Source of the DNA: Curtobacterium sp. Leaf261
GTDB taxonomy: Bacteria; Actinomycetota; Actinomycetes; Actinomycetales; Microbacteriaceae
NCBI RefSeq assembly: GCF_001422205.1
Contig: NZ_LMMJ01000013.1
Span: 1 to 64,000 of the forward strand
Reading direction: 5' to 3'
Length of the DNA: 64,000 bases
Position numbers and translations under genes: made by a program. Positions within the stretch are counted from its first letter, which is position 1. Every line of letters starts with the position of its first letter. The notes beneath the pieces are model-generated. The model ran no database searches, was not told the DNA's origin, and was given only the letters and a program-made list of their open reading frames with translations. Below are positions 18,132-26,222 of the stretch, piece after piece.

Positions 18132-18542
18132 TCAGCTTCCGGCCGTGGGGTCGAACTGCTCGTCTGTGATGTGTTCCAGCCACGTCGTGGTGGTGGCAGG
18201 GTCGTCGCCGTTCTCGAGCATCGCGATGTGCTCCATGAAGCACCCGGGAGCAGCAGCGTGGAAGTGCTCCTGCCCGGGTGGGGTGTAGATCGTCTGGCCC
18301 GGATGGACGTCGATGACCTGCCCGTCGCGGGTGCCGAAGCGGCCGATGCCCGCCGTGACGCGGAGGTACTGCCCCTTCTCGTGCGAGTGCCACGCGGTCC
18401 GGGCTCCCGGGGCGAACCGCACGGTCGCGACGACCATGTGCTGCCCGTCCTCGTGGGGGAGTGCGATCGGGTCGAGCCAGACGTCGCCGGCGAACTGCTC
18501 GGGCGGGTTCTTCGTCGTGGGTGCTGCGGGTTCGATGTTCAT
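18132..18542 (-). CDS. Cupin-domain protein
   Basis: A 136-aa single cupin barrel. TAWHSHEKGQYLRVTAGIG carries the metal-binding H-x-H...E pattern of motif 1, and HPGQTIYTPPGQEHFHAA is motif 2. ATG 18542 is chosen because it overlaps the stop of the upstream CMD gene by four bases (ATGA), so the two are translated together. Cupin plus carboxymuconolactone-decarboxylase-like pairs under XRE regulators are common in actinobacteria and probably act on small organic or peroxide substrates; the substrate is unknown. Confidence 0.9.
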   Translation of the reverse strand: MNIEPAAPTTKNPPEQFAGDVWLDPIALPHEDGQHMVVATVRFAPGARTAWHSHEKGQYLRVTAGIGRFGTRDGQVIDVHPGQTIYTPPGQEHFHAAAPGCFMEHIAMLENGDDPATTTTWLEHITDEQFDPTAGS

Positions 18543-18892
18543 GCCTGCTCTCCGTCGTCCGTGGTGAAGACCTGCTTGGCGACACCCATGGCGGCCATGC
18601 CGTTCGGCCATCCTGCGTAGAGCGTCACGTGGGTGATCGCCTCGATGAGTTCGTCCTGGGTGACGCCGTTCTCGACGGCGCGGCCGAGGTGGAACCGGAG
18701 CTGGTCGGTGTTCCCGCCGGCCGTGAGGACGGCGACGGTGATCAGGCTGCGGTCACGGGCGGACAGCTCGGGACGGTTCCAGACGTCCGCGAACAGGACG
18801 TCGTCGGTGAGTTCGGCGAGCTTCGGGGCGAAGTCGCCGAAGAGGTTCCGGCCGCCGCCGATCTGGCGGGGCTGATCGGGGTGCGTGGTCAT
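18539..18892 (-). CDS. Carboxymuconolactone decarboxylase (CMD) family protein
   Basis: A 117-aa helical protein with the CMD signature SLITVAVLTAGGNTDQLRFH followed by AVENGVTQDELIEAITHVTLYAGWP. It lacks the CxxC of AhpD-type peroxidases, so a decarboxylase-like or non-peroxidase role is more likely. It is the first gene of a two-gene operon with the cupin. The start at 18892 faces an XRE regulator (19030, plus strand) across a 137-bp gap that must hold both promoters. Confidence 0.92.
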   Translation of the reverse strand: MTTHPDQPRQIGGGRNLFGDFAPKLAELTDDVLFADVWNRPELSARDRSLITVAVLTAGGNTDQLRFHLGRAVENGVTQDELIEAITHVTLYAGWPNGMAAMGVAKQVFTTDDGEQA

Positions 18893-19029
18893 AAGTTCCT
18901 TCGTGTTCGGTCATGCGTGGTGTCGGACACGTCCATTGCACTCCCTCCCGGTCGGGCGTGGGGAGCCCACGCCAGCCTCGTCACAGCAGGGCCTGTCTGG
19001 GCCGGACCCGGCGTCGTATCGTCGAATGC

Positions 19030-19920
19030 ATGGTCAACCGAGCTGAGGTCCGCGAGTTCCTCGCGTCGCGCCGAGCACGGCTCACGCCCGAGACGGCGGG
19101 CGTCGTGAGCGCCGGTGGTCGGCGACGTGTGCCCGGACTCCGACGGGACGAGGTCGCGCGCCTGGCCGGCGTGAGCGTGGATTACTACACTCGGTTGGAG
19201 CGGGGGAACCTCGCCGGGGCGAGCGCCAGCGTCCTCGACGCCATAGCACGCGCCCTCGAGCTGGACCAGGCGGAACAGGAACACCTCCACGATCTCGCCC
19301 GCGCCGCTGCTCCCGCTCGGCGGAAGCCCGCAACGACGCCGATGCAGAAGATCGCGGCGTCTCCGGTGCAGCACATGCTCGACGCGATGACCGGTGCTCC
19401 GGCGATGGTCACGAACACCCGCATGGACCTCGTCGCGGCGAACGAGCTCGGCTTCGCGCTGTACTCGGAGATGTACCGCGGCTCACTCCGCCCCGCGAAC
19501 CATTCCCGCTTCATCTTCCTGGACCCGCGCTCGCACGACTTCTACCCGGACTGGGAGCGGGCCGCGAACGTCAACGTGGCGATCCTCCGACGGGATGCAG
19601 GTCGCGATCCGTACGACACCGGCATCGCGGCTCTCGTCGGGGAGCTCTCCATCCGGAGCGACGAGTTCCGCGTGCGCTGGGCCGCTCACGACGTCCGACG
19701 GCACTACACCGGCGCGAAGTCGTTCCGCCACCCAGTCGTCGGGATGCTCGAGCTGAACTTCCAGGGCATGGAGCTGCAGGACGCTCCCGGCCACACGGTG
19801 ACCGTGTACACCGCGGTCCCCGGCACCGGCACGGACGAGGGGCTCTCCCTGCTGGCGTCGTGGGCTGCGACCGAACGCATCGCGGACCGCGCCGTGCAGG
19901 CCGACGAGGTCCCGCGCTAG
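19030..19920 (+). CDS. XRE family regulator with MmyB-like ligand domain
   Basis: A 296-aa protein. The N-terminal helix-turn-helix (residues about 20-75) reads VPGLRRDEVARLAGVSVDYY then TRLERGNLAGAS, the typical beginning of MmyB-like regulators. The C-terminal domain (MVTNTRMDLVAANELGFALY through the end) is the MmyB ligand-binding domain. It is divergent from the CMD-cupin operon, which it probably represses, and 91 bp upstream of an MFS pump on its own strand. ATG 19030 gives the canonical N-terminus. Confidence 0.93.
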   Translation: MVNRAEVREFLASRRARLTPETAGVVSAGGRRRVPGLRRDEVARLAGVSVDYYTRLERGNLAGASASVLDAIARALELDQAEQEHLHDLARAAAPARRKPATTPMQKIAASPVQHMLDAMTGAPAMVTNTRMDLVAANELGFALYSEMYRGSLRPANHSRFIFLDPRSHDFYPDWERAANVNVAILRRDAGRDPYDTGIAALVGELSIRSDEFRVRWAAHDVRRHYTGAKSFRHPVVGMLELNFQGMELQDAPGHTVTVYTAVPGTGTDEGLSLLASWAATERIADRAVQADEVPR

Positions 19921-20011
19921 AACTCACCATCCGCCGGGTGCTCCCACCCTGCTCCACCGCGTGCCGTTCGTCGGCACCGCGGCGCTCGACCACGCCCGAG
20001 AGGACCCGCTG

Positions 20012-21220
20012 ATGCCGACCGCTTCCACCCCCGTCTCCGCCGACACGTCCGCGACCACCGACGAACCGGCCGGGCTACCCCTGTTCTCGCTGGTCGTGCT
20101 CGCCGCGATGGGCTTCGTCCTCGTGGCCACCGAGACCATGCCCGCCGGGCTCCTGCCCCAGATCGCTGACGGGCTGCACACCGGCGAGGGAACCGTGGGC
20201 CTGCTGATCAGTGCCTACGCGCTCGGGACCGTCGTGGCGACCGTCCCCGCGATCACCCTCACCCGTGGCATGCCCCGCAAGCAGCTGCTCGTGTTGGGGA
20301 TCGTGGGTCTCGTCGTCGCGACGGCGGTCACCGCTGCGTCCCCCGTGGTCTGGGTGGCGCTGCTGTCCCGGTTCGTCGCCGGCGCGTTCTCTGGCACCAT
20401 CTGGGGCATGCTCGCCGCCTACGGTCGGCAGATCAGCCCCGCGGACCGCGCCGGTGTCGCGCTCTCGATCGTCTCGGCCGGCGCGCCCGTCGGCTTCGCG
20501 TTCGGCACGCCGCTCGGATCCTGGCTCGGCGCGACGTCGGGGTGGCGGTGGTCGTTCATCGGCCTCGCGGCAATCGGTGTGGTCGTGCTCGTCCTGGTGC
20601 TGCTGGTCGTGCCGAACGCCGCCCCGGCGCCTGCCGGAACGCGGCTGTCACTGGGCCGAGTGTTCCGCATCCCCGGCATCGCGGTGATCCTCGCCGTCAT
20701 CGCGACGTGGATGATCGGCCACAACACGATCTACACGTACGCGTCGCCGTACCTCCGGGCAGGCGGGTCGGGACTCGGTGTCGACGTCATGCTGCTGGTC
20801 TACGGCGTGGCCTCGATCGGTGGCATCGTGGTCACTGGGGCGCTCCTCGACCGGCACCCGCGGCCGCTGCTGCACGGCAGCGTCCTGCTCTTCATCGTCG
20901 CTGGTGTGGTCCTGCTCCTCGGGCACGCCTCCGTCCCTGTGGTCGTCGTCGCGGCGGTCCTCTGGGGTCTCGCGTTCGGCGGCTCGTCCGCGCAGCTCCA
21001 GGCAGCACTCACCACCGCCGGTGGTGACAATGCCGACGTCGCCAACGCGTTCCTGCCGGTGGCGTTCAACATCGCCATCTTCCTTGCCGGCATCGTCGGC
21101 GCGGCACTGCTCGCGCAGACGACCGGACTCGTGCTGCCGGTCGTCATGATCGGCTTCGGGGTCGTCGCTTTCGCCCTGACCCTCCTCGGTCGGCGGAACG
21201 CGTTCCCGAAGACGCTCTAG
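20012..21220 (+). CDS. MFS transporter, DHA1-type efflux pump
   Basis: A 402-aa, 12-helix transporter. LVATETMPAGLLPQIADGL in helix 1 and the loop after helix 2 are typical of the arabinose-efflux/chloramphenicol-resistance branch of DHA1. Helix 5 holds the GAPVGFAFGTPLGSWLG segment corresponding to the antiporter motif C. ATG 20012 follows GAGAGGAC and is preferred to ATG 19961 in the same frame. It is probably controlled by the XRE regulator upstream; the substrate is unknown. Confidence 0.9.
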   Translation: MPTASTPVSADTSATTDEPAGLPLFSLVVLAAMGFVLVATETMPAGLLPQIADGLHTGEGTVGLLISAYALGTVVATVPAITLTRGMPRKQLLVLGIVGLVVATAVTAASPVVWVALLSRFVAGAFSGTIWGMLAAYGRQISPADRAGVALSIVSAGAPVGFAFGTPLGSWLGATSGWRWSFIGLAAIGVVVLVLVLLVVPNAAPAPAGTRLSLGRVFRIPGIAVILAVIATWMIGHNTIYTYASPYLRAGGSGLGVDVMLLVYGVASIGGIVVTGALLDRHPRPLLHGSVLLFIVAGVVLLLGHASVPVVVVAAVLWGLAFGGSSAQLQAALTTAGGDNADVANAFLPVAFNIAIFLAGIVGAALLAQTTGLVLPVVMIGFGVVAFALTLLGRRNAFPKTL

Positions 21221-21262
21221 GGGCAGGGATCGACGTCGCTTCGGACCGCGCCGTCCGCGAAC

Positions 21263-21859
21263 TCAGGACGAGGACGGCGAGTCCGACGGCAGGCGCGTCG
21301 TGTTCTGGTGGTTGTACGCGTACTGCTCGTCGTTGAGCGCGTCCGCGTCACCAGGCTCGCACGGCGTCTGCGACTGCATGCTCGAACCGTAGTCAGTGAT
21401 CCCGAGCTCGATGAAGAACCCGTCGTCGAACGTGCCGGCCGCCGGGTACCGGAGCTGAAGTCCCGGTGCGTCGCCGCCGATCTTCGTCCGCGTCGGTTTC
21501 CAGCCGTTGGCCTTCCACGCCGTCTCGATCTCGTCGATGATGCGCTCGCGGTCCCCCGGGCTCGCACCTGGCCCGAGCCGTGTGATGCCCCACTGCGCGC
21601 CCGATGAGCCGCATGCGGTTGCGCCGGTGTCTGACGCTTCCCACTCGCCTCCGACCATCGCCTGGGTCGATTCGACCTTCTGGTTGAGGTCGTCCCAGGC
21701 GGACTTGGCACCCGATGCGGCTCCCGTGGAACCGGAGGGCGTGGACGATCGGGACATGGTCGGCTCCTGGTTCGGTTGGCTGTTCGAGCATGCGGTGAGC
21801 GCGAGCATCGACGACCCGACGGCGAAGAGGACAAGCGCGGTCCGCGCTGACGTTCTCAT
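21263..21859 (-). CDS. Secreted lipoprotein linked to a WXG-like/DUF1023 operon
   Basis: A 198-aa lipoprotein with a signal peptide ending in the lipobox LTAC (Cys 24). It is followed by a Ser/Thr/Pro/Gly linker and a small globular domain with two conserved-looking cysteines (ATACGSS and QTPCEPG). The ATG overlaps the stop of the preceding hydrolase gene (ATGA), making it third in a minus-strand operon. I do not recognise the domain. Position suggests it works at the membrane with the hydrolase. Confidence 0.85.
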   Translation of the reverse strand: MRTSARTALVLFAVGSSMLALTACSNSQPNQEPTMSRSSTPSGSTGAASGAKSAWDDLNQKVESTQAMVGGEWEASDTGATACGSSGAQWGITRLGPGASPGDRERIIDEIETAWKANGWKPTRTKIGGDAPGLQLRYPAAGTFDDGFFIELGITDYGSSMQSQTPCEPGDADALNDEQYAYNHQNTTRLPSDSPSSS

Positions 21860-23751
21860 GGGATCCGTTCTCCGCCCGGTGTGTACCCGAGGGTGGTGTA
21901 CGCAGTGTTCCGAAGTGACGAGGTCCCGTAGTCCAGGTATCCGTTGTCGGACTTGTCCTGGTGTGAGAGTGCGGCGTCGGTGGCTGGCGTCGCGGAGTGT
22001 CCGTCGGAGCCAGGGTAATCGACGCCGTCGATGCGCTCCTCGTTCGAGGAGAACGTCCGCGCTCCCCAGTCGGCGTCAGCGGGGTTCAGCGGATGGGCGC
22101 TCCAGAAGTCGAGGACGGTCGATCGGGTCGGCGATGGCCCACCCGTGCTCGGCTGGACCTCGTGACCGAACGGCAGCGCGGTCTCGATCGACCCGCGTCC
22201 GATGTTCGCGATGTAGTCGGCCTTCGACTGGCTCGTCCAGACGTGGCCGACGGGGACATCGAGGGCAGTAGCGTTCGGCACACTCGAGTCGATGCCGGCG
22301 GACGCGAGCAGGGTGACGTTCGACACCGGGGTCTTGGTCGTGGCGAGAGTTGCCGTCGTGGTGCCGTAGGAGTGCCCGACGACGGAGAGGTTCTCGCCGC
22401 CGGACCAGGAGCGCGTGTCGGAGACGCCGGAGAGGAAGTCGCTGAGGTTCGCGGCGCCGGCCTTGGCCTTCGTCGAGGAGAGCACCTGCGCGCTCGGCGG
22501 CATGTCGGGGGTGTCGTAGCCCATCCAGGCAACGGTCGCCACGTTGACGTCGACGTGAATCCTCCTTGCCGCGGTGCGCTGCGCGTCATACAAGTTCTGG
22601 GCGCCTCCGGTCCAGCCGCGCATGCTGTCGGCGACGGTGTTGCCCATGCCCGGCACGTCGACCGTGACGCGGGACGCGGTGTCCATGTCGCCGATGGCGA
22701 TCGCGGCGAGCGGCGGGTGTCCGAGGGTCAGTGACACGACCGTCCGAGGCGCCAGCGGCGATCCGTCGTGCAGGGCCTTCTGCACCGAGGTGAGCGCACC
22801 GATCTCGGACGCCAGCCGCGCGTACTCGGCGTTCTCGGTCGTGCTGAGTTGTTCACCACGGCCGATCCGCGCCGAGAGGGTCTCGTACCGAGAGCGTGCC
22901 TTCGGCAGCTCGACGTCGATCGTGTGCTGGTTCGCACGGCCGCGGTCGGCGTAGAGCACGCCGTCGAGGTTGCCGACGATGGTCGATGCGCCGAGCACGA
23001 GTGCGCTCCGCTCGTCGGCGCCGAGTCCGTCCCACCACCCGCGGACGGCGGACGCATCCGGTGGATCATCGATGAGCCGCTGTCGTTCTGCCGGGTGGTC
23101 GCGCAGCCAGCGTTCGACCGCCGGGCGCCCCTGAGCGGCGAGCTCTGCGAGGAGGGGCAGCCGCGCGGCGTCCTGGAACCCGCGGACGGCCGCGCTGAAG
23201 TCGACGGGTGCCAGGAGCAGCGGTGAGAACCCACCGGCGAGCATCGGGCCGGTCAGGGGATCGCCTGCCGTGTGGCTCTGCAATGTCTCAGTCAGATCGT
23301 TCTGGGCCGTCTGCCAGCGGGTCGCGAGTCGGTCTGCACGATCGTGCAGATCGTCGTTCTGGGGTTCGTACTCGGGCGGTACCGTGCCGTCGACGGACTT
23401 CGACACGACGCGGCTCCGGAGTTCCTCGACGTCGGCGAGCAGCGCCGCGCGGGAACGCTTCAGCGTGGTGAGCTCATCGGCGAACGTGTCGAGTGCGCCC
23501 GCGACTGCCGAGCCGACGTGCGCGAGCGTTGCCGTGCGCCGCGACAGCGGGTGCAGTGCCTTCGGGAGTGCATCGGTCGCGCCCGGCGAATCCAGCACGC
23601 CGCCGATCCCGCTCCAGGCCCGTACGGCGTCCTGACCGGCGCGCTCCATGTCGGCCGTCGAGTCCCGCAGCGACTGCGCCGCACCGGACACGGCGTCGGA
23701 CGACGCATCGATCCGCGGCAGATCGGAGGTGTCGATGAGTCGCTCAGCCAC
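21856..23751 (-). CDS. DUF1023 alpha/beta hydrolase with helical N-terminal region
   Basis: A 631-aa protein. Residues 1-330 are helical and start with a WXG-like pattern (RIDASSDAVSGAAQSLRDST). Residues about 340-560 are a DUF1023 alpha/beta hydrolase with nucleophile elbow GHSYG, preceded by the strand LSVVGHSYGTTTATLATT. A later Asp and a C-terminal His (YPGSDGHSATP) could complete the triad. Proteins of this plan are often linked to type VII export in actinobacteria. GTG 23751 is preferred because it sits on the end of the upstream WXG-like gene; an ATG at 23805 is in frame but lies deeper inside that gene. Confidence 0.85.
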   Translation of the reverse strand: MAERLIDTSDLPRIDASSDAVSGAAQSLRDSTADMERAGQDAVRAWSGIGGVLDSPGATDALPKALHPLSRRTATLAHVGSAVAGALDTFADELTTLKRSRAALLADVEELRSRVVSKSVDGTVPPEYEPQNDDLHDRADRLATRWQTAQNDLTETLQSHTAGDPLTGPMLAGGFSPLLLAPVDFSAAVRGFQDAARLPLLAELAAQGRPAVERWLRDHPAERQRLIDDPPDASAVRGWWDGLGADERSALVLGASTIVGNLDGVLYADRGRANQHTIDVELPKARSRYETLSARIGRGEQLSTTENAEYARLASEIGALTSVQKALHDGSPLAPRTVVSLTLGHPPLAAIAIGDMDTASRVTVDVPGMGNTVADSMRGWTGGAQNLYDAQRTAARRIHVDVNVATVAWMGYDTPDMPPSAQVLSSTKAKAGAANLSDFLSGVSDTRSWSGGENLSVVGHSYGTTTATLATTKTPVSNVTLLASAGIDSSVPNATALDVPVGHVWTSQSKADYIANIGRGSIETALPFGHEVQPSTGGPSPTRSTVLDFWSAHPLNPADADWGARTFSSNEERIDGVDYPGSDGHSATPATDAALSHQDKSDNGYLDYGTSSLRNTAYTTLGYTPGGERIP

Positions 23752-24070
23752 GGGGGCCGTCCGTCCCACCGGCCGCGTCGGATGTCGTTGCCGCCATCGT
23801 CGCATCTCCTTCGGCGAATGCGCTCATCGCCCCGCTCGCGGCGGTCAGCGCCCTCGACACCACTGCGACCGCGGCGTGTCCATCGTCCTGGTGGTCGTGC
23901 GCGAACGAGGACGCAGCTCCATCTGCCGTCGTGGTCCCGAGTGCCTGGACCATGTCGCCGAGCGCCGTCGACAGCCGCGACGCCGCCGACTGCACCTGCC
24001 CACCGGCATCGGCCGTCGTGGTCACGACATCCTGCGCTCCGGTCACGTCGACCTTCCACCCCTGTGTCAC
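23744..24070 (-). CDS. Small WXG100-like secreted-protein candidate
   Basis: A 108-aa Ala/Thr/Ser-rich helical protein opening with GWKVDVTGAQDVVTTTADAG, a layout seen in small actinobacterial ESX-like proteins, possibly the DUF6507 group. GTG 24070 is preferred over ATG 24136 since it follows GGGGGAACTC and matches family-like N-termini. The stop overlaps the hydrolase start by eight bases, making it the first gene of the three-gene operon. It probably pairs with the hydrolase or the lipoprotein. Confidence 0.7.
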   Translation of the reverse strand: MTQGWKVDVTGAQDVVTTTADAGGQVQSAASRLSTALGDMVQALGTTTADGAASSFAHDHQDDGHAAVAVVSRALTAASGAMSAFAEGDATMAATTSDAAGGTDGPRG

Positions 24071-24273
24071 GAGTTCCCCCTTCGTGTGCACTCCAGCATA
24101 GGCATCGTCCGTCTCAGCTGCTCCGGGAGCCCACATGTCCCCGGGTGGGCGCAGTCCCGACGGGACGCGACCGCGAGCAGCACTGGCCGGAATCTTCCGG
24201 ACCCTGGCTGTCCTGCCACTGGAGCCGTGCCTCCAGGCCGATGAGCATGGATTCCGGAACGAAAGGAACCTCC

Positions 24274-25326
24274 ATGACTCGCATCGGCATCAACGGGTTC
24301 GGCCGCATCGGCCGCAACACCCTCCGCGCCCTCCTGGCACGGCAACACGCAGCAACGAACGGCAGCGCGCACGACCTCGAGGTCGTCGCCGTCAACGACC
24401 TCACCGCACCCGCGACGCTCGCCCACCTCTTCCGCTACGACTCCGCCATGGGTCCGTTCGACGGCACGGTCGAGGTGGACGGCGACACCCTCGTGATCAA
24501 CGGGCAGCGCATCCGCGTCCTCGCCGAGCGCGACCCGTCGGCCCTGCCGTGGGGGGACCTCGGCGTCGAGGTCGTCCTCGAGTCGACGGGGCGGTTCGCC
24601 TCCCGGGAGGCCGCAGCGCAGCACCTCGACGCGGGCGCGCAGCGGGTCCTCGTCAGCGCGCCTGCGGCGGGCGCTGACGTCACGCTCGCGTACGGGGTGA
24701 ACACCGAGGCGTTCGACCCCGCCGCGCATACCGTCGTGTCGAACGCGTCCTGCACGACGAACGCGCTGGCCCCCCTCGCGTCGGTGCTCGACGACCTCGC
24801 GGGCATCGAGCACGCCTTCTTGACGACGGTGCACGCCTACACGCAGGAGCAGAACCTGCAGGACGGGCCGCACCGCGACCTCCGACGCGCTCGTGCCGCC
24901 GGGGTGAACATCGTGCCGACGACGACCGGTGCCGCGAAGGCGATCGGGCTCGTGCTGCCGCGACTCGACGGCAAGCTGTCCGGCGACGCGATCCGGGTGC
25001 CGGTGCCGGTCGGGTCGATCGTGGAGCTGAACACCGTCGTGTCGCGGGACGTCACCGTCGACGAGGTGAACGACGCCTACCGGACGGCGGCCGGGGGAGC
25101 GCTCGCCGGGGTGCTCGCGTTCACGGCGGACCCGCTCGTGTCGACGGACATCACCGGGCGGCCGGAGTCGGCGGTGTTCGACTCGCTGCTGACGCGGGTG
25201 GATGGCGAGGGCGTCGACGGCGGGCGGCACGTCAAGGTGGTCGCCTGGTACGACAACGAGTGGGGGTTCTCGAACCGGGTGGTGGACACGCTGGGGCTGT
25301 TGGCGGGCGCCGGCGGCGCGCGGTAG
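24274..25326 (+). CDS. gap: Glyceraldehyde-3-phosphate dehydrogenase, type I
   Basis: A 350-aa NAD-dependent glycolytic enzyme. INGFGRIGR at residues 6-14 is the dinucleotide-binding motif, SNASCTTN carries the active Cys 160, and VKVVAWYDNEWGFSNR is the C-terminal signature. It is slightly longer than the usual 330-340 aa because of an insertion (HAATNGSAHDL near 25-35). ATG 24274 follows GAAAGGA. It stands alone rather than with pgk and tpi, so it may be a second GAPDH copy. Confidence 0.97.
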   Translation: MTRIGINGFGRIGRNTLRALLARQHAATNGSAHDLEVVAVNDLTAPATLAHLFRYDSAMGPFDGTVEVDGDTLVINGQRIRVLAERDPSALPWGDLGVEVVLESTGRFASREAAAQHLDAGAQRVLVSAPAAGADVTLAYGVNTEAFDPAAHTVVSNASCTTNALAPLASVLDDLAGIEHAFLTTVHAYTQEQNLQDGPHRDLRRARAAGVNIVPTTTGAAKAIGLVLPRLDGKLSGDAIRVPVPVGSIVELNTVVSRDVTVDEVNDAYRTAAGGALAGVLAFTADPLVSTDITGRPESAVFDSLLTRVDGEGVDGGRHVKVVAWYDNEWGFSNRVVDTLGLLAGAGGAR

Positions 25327-25338
25327 ACCCGAACCACT

Positions 25339-25384
25339 GACGGACGGGAGGGACGGTGCGGGCTGGCACCGTGCCTCCAGTCCG
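25339..25384. repeat. Dispersed palindrome, copy 4
   Basis: Arms GACGGACGGGAGG and CCTCCAGTCCG flank GGTGCGGGCTGGCACC. It lies between the convergent ends of the GAPDH and TetR genes. Confidence 0.88.
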
Positions 25385-25396
25385 AATGCGGTCCGG

Positions 25397-26056
25397 TCAC
25401 TCGACCGGGTGGTCGACCTCGTGCCGGAAGATGCCCTGCAGCACGTCCATGGTGATGGGCTCGCCGGGCAGTGGGTTGCGGGTGCCGTCGGCGCGGAGTC
25501 CGTCGAGCAGGATGCCGACCTGACGGCCGATGATGCGGCCGGCGTCGTCGGGCGGGAGGTTCGAGTAGCTGCCGATGCGGAACGCGGCGAAGGTCACGTC
25601 GTTCGCGGTGACGTCAGCGCGGAGTGCACCCTCGGCCTGTGCTGCGCCGATCAACGCGTCGAGCTGGTCGTTCCACCTCGAGGTGAACTGGTCGCTGTTC
25701 TCGAGTGCGACCATCTTCCGGTTCAGGCGGGGGATCGCGGGGTGCTCCTGGAGGACGTCGATGATCCCCATCACCAAGGCGACGACGGCCTCCCACGCGG
25801 TCGGCCGTGCTGCGACCAGGCCCTCCACCCGGGCGAAGTGGGTCAGGAGCCGGGCGTGGAGCTCACGGATGACGTCGTCGACGCTCGCGTACCGGCGGTA
25901 GAGCGTGGCGATCCCGACGCCGGCGAGCTGGGCCAGCTGCACCATCGTCGGGTCGGTGTCCTTGACGGCGTAGTGCGCCTCGGCTGCGGCGAGGATCGCC
26001 TGGCGGCTGCGCTGCACTTCGACGCGTTCAGCCCGCACGCGATGGACCTCCGACAT
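25397..26056 (-). CDS. TetR/AcrR family transcriptional regulator
   Basis: A 219-aa repressor. The N-terminal helix-turn-helix (residues about 15-60) reads ILAAAEAHYAVKDTDPTM, then VQLAQLAGVGIATLYRRYAS. The helical C-terminal ligand domain follows the AcrR-like TetR_C_33 pattern. The AT-richer gap upstream holds inverted repeats likely bound by the protein itself. The next gene on the same strand upstream is an MFS transporter, a plausible second target. Confidence 0.92.
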   Translation of the reverse strand: MSEVHRVRAERVEVQRSRQAILAAAEAHYAVKDTDPTMVQLAQLAGVGIATLYRRYASVDDVIRELHARLLTHFARVEGLVAARPTAWEAVVALVMGIIDVLQEHPAIPRLNRKMVALENSDQFTSRWNDQLDALIGAAQAEGALRADVTANDVTFAAFRIGSYSNLPPDDAGRIIGRQVGILLDGLRADGTRNPLPGEPITMDVLQGIFRHEVDHPVE

Positions 26057-26062
26057 GCGAGA

Positions 26063-26097
26063 AACCTAACCTGTTCTTAGGTGGAGATACCATTCCA
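26063..26097. promoter_or_regulatory. Inverted repeats, candidate TetR operator
   Basis: ACCTAA (26063-26068) and TTAGGT (26076-26081) form one inverted repeat, and GTGGA (26080-26084) and TCCAC (26093-26097) a second. Both lie within 45 bp of the TetR start codon in locally AT-rich DNA, as expected for an autoregulatory operator. Confidence 0.5.
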
Positions 26098-26126
26098 CTT
26101 AGGAGTACTGTGGCCGGGCGGCACCC

Positions 26127-26169
26127 GAGGGCGTCTGCTTCGAGACCCGAACTCGAGGCAGGCGCCCTC
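26127..26169 (-). terminator. Strong hairpin behind the CynX-type MFS gene
   Basis: GAGGGCGTCTGCTTCGAG (26127-26144) and CTCGAGGCAGGCGCCCTC (26152-26169) pair at 16 of 18 positions around a 7-base loop. It lies 54 bp beyond the stop of the minus-strand MFS gene. There is no T-tract, so termination would have to be of the U-less type common in high-GC actinobacteria. Confidence 0.55.
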
Positions 26170-26222
26170 TCTCGTGCGCGGGATCATGCTTGTCAGGGTG
26201 ACCTCGGATGAGGTCCGCACCG

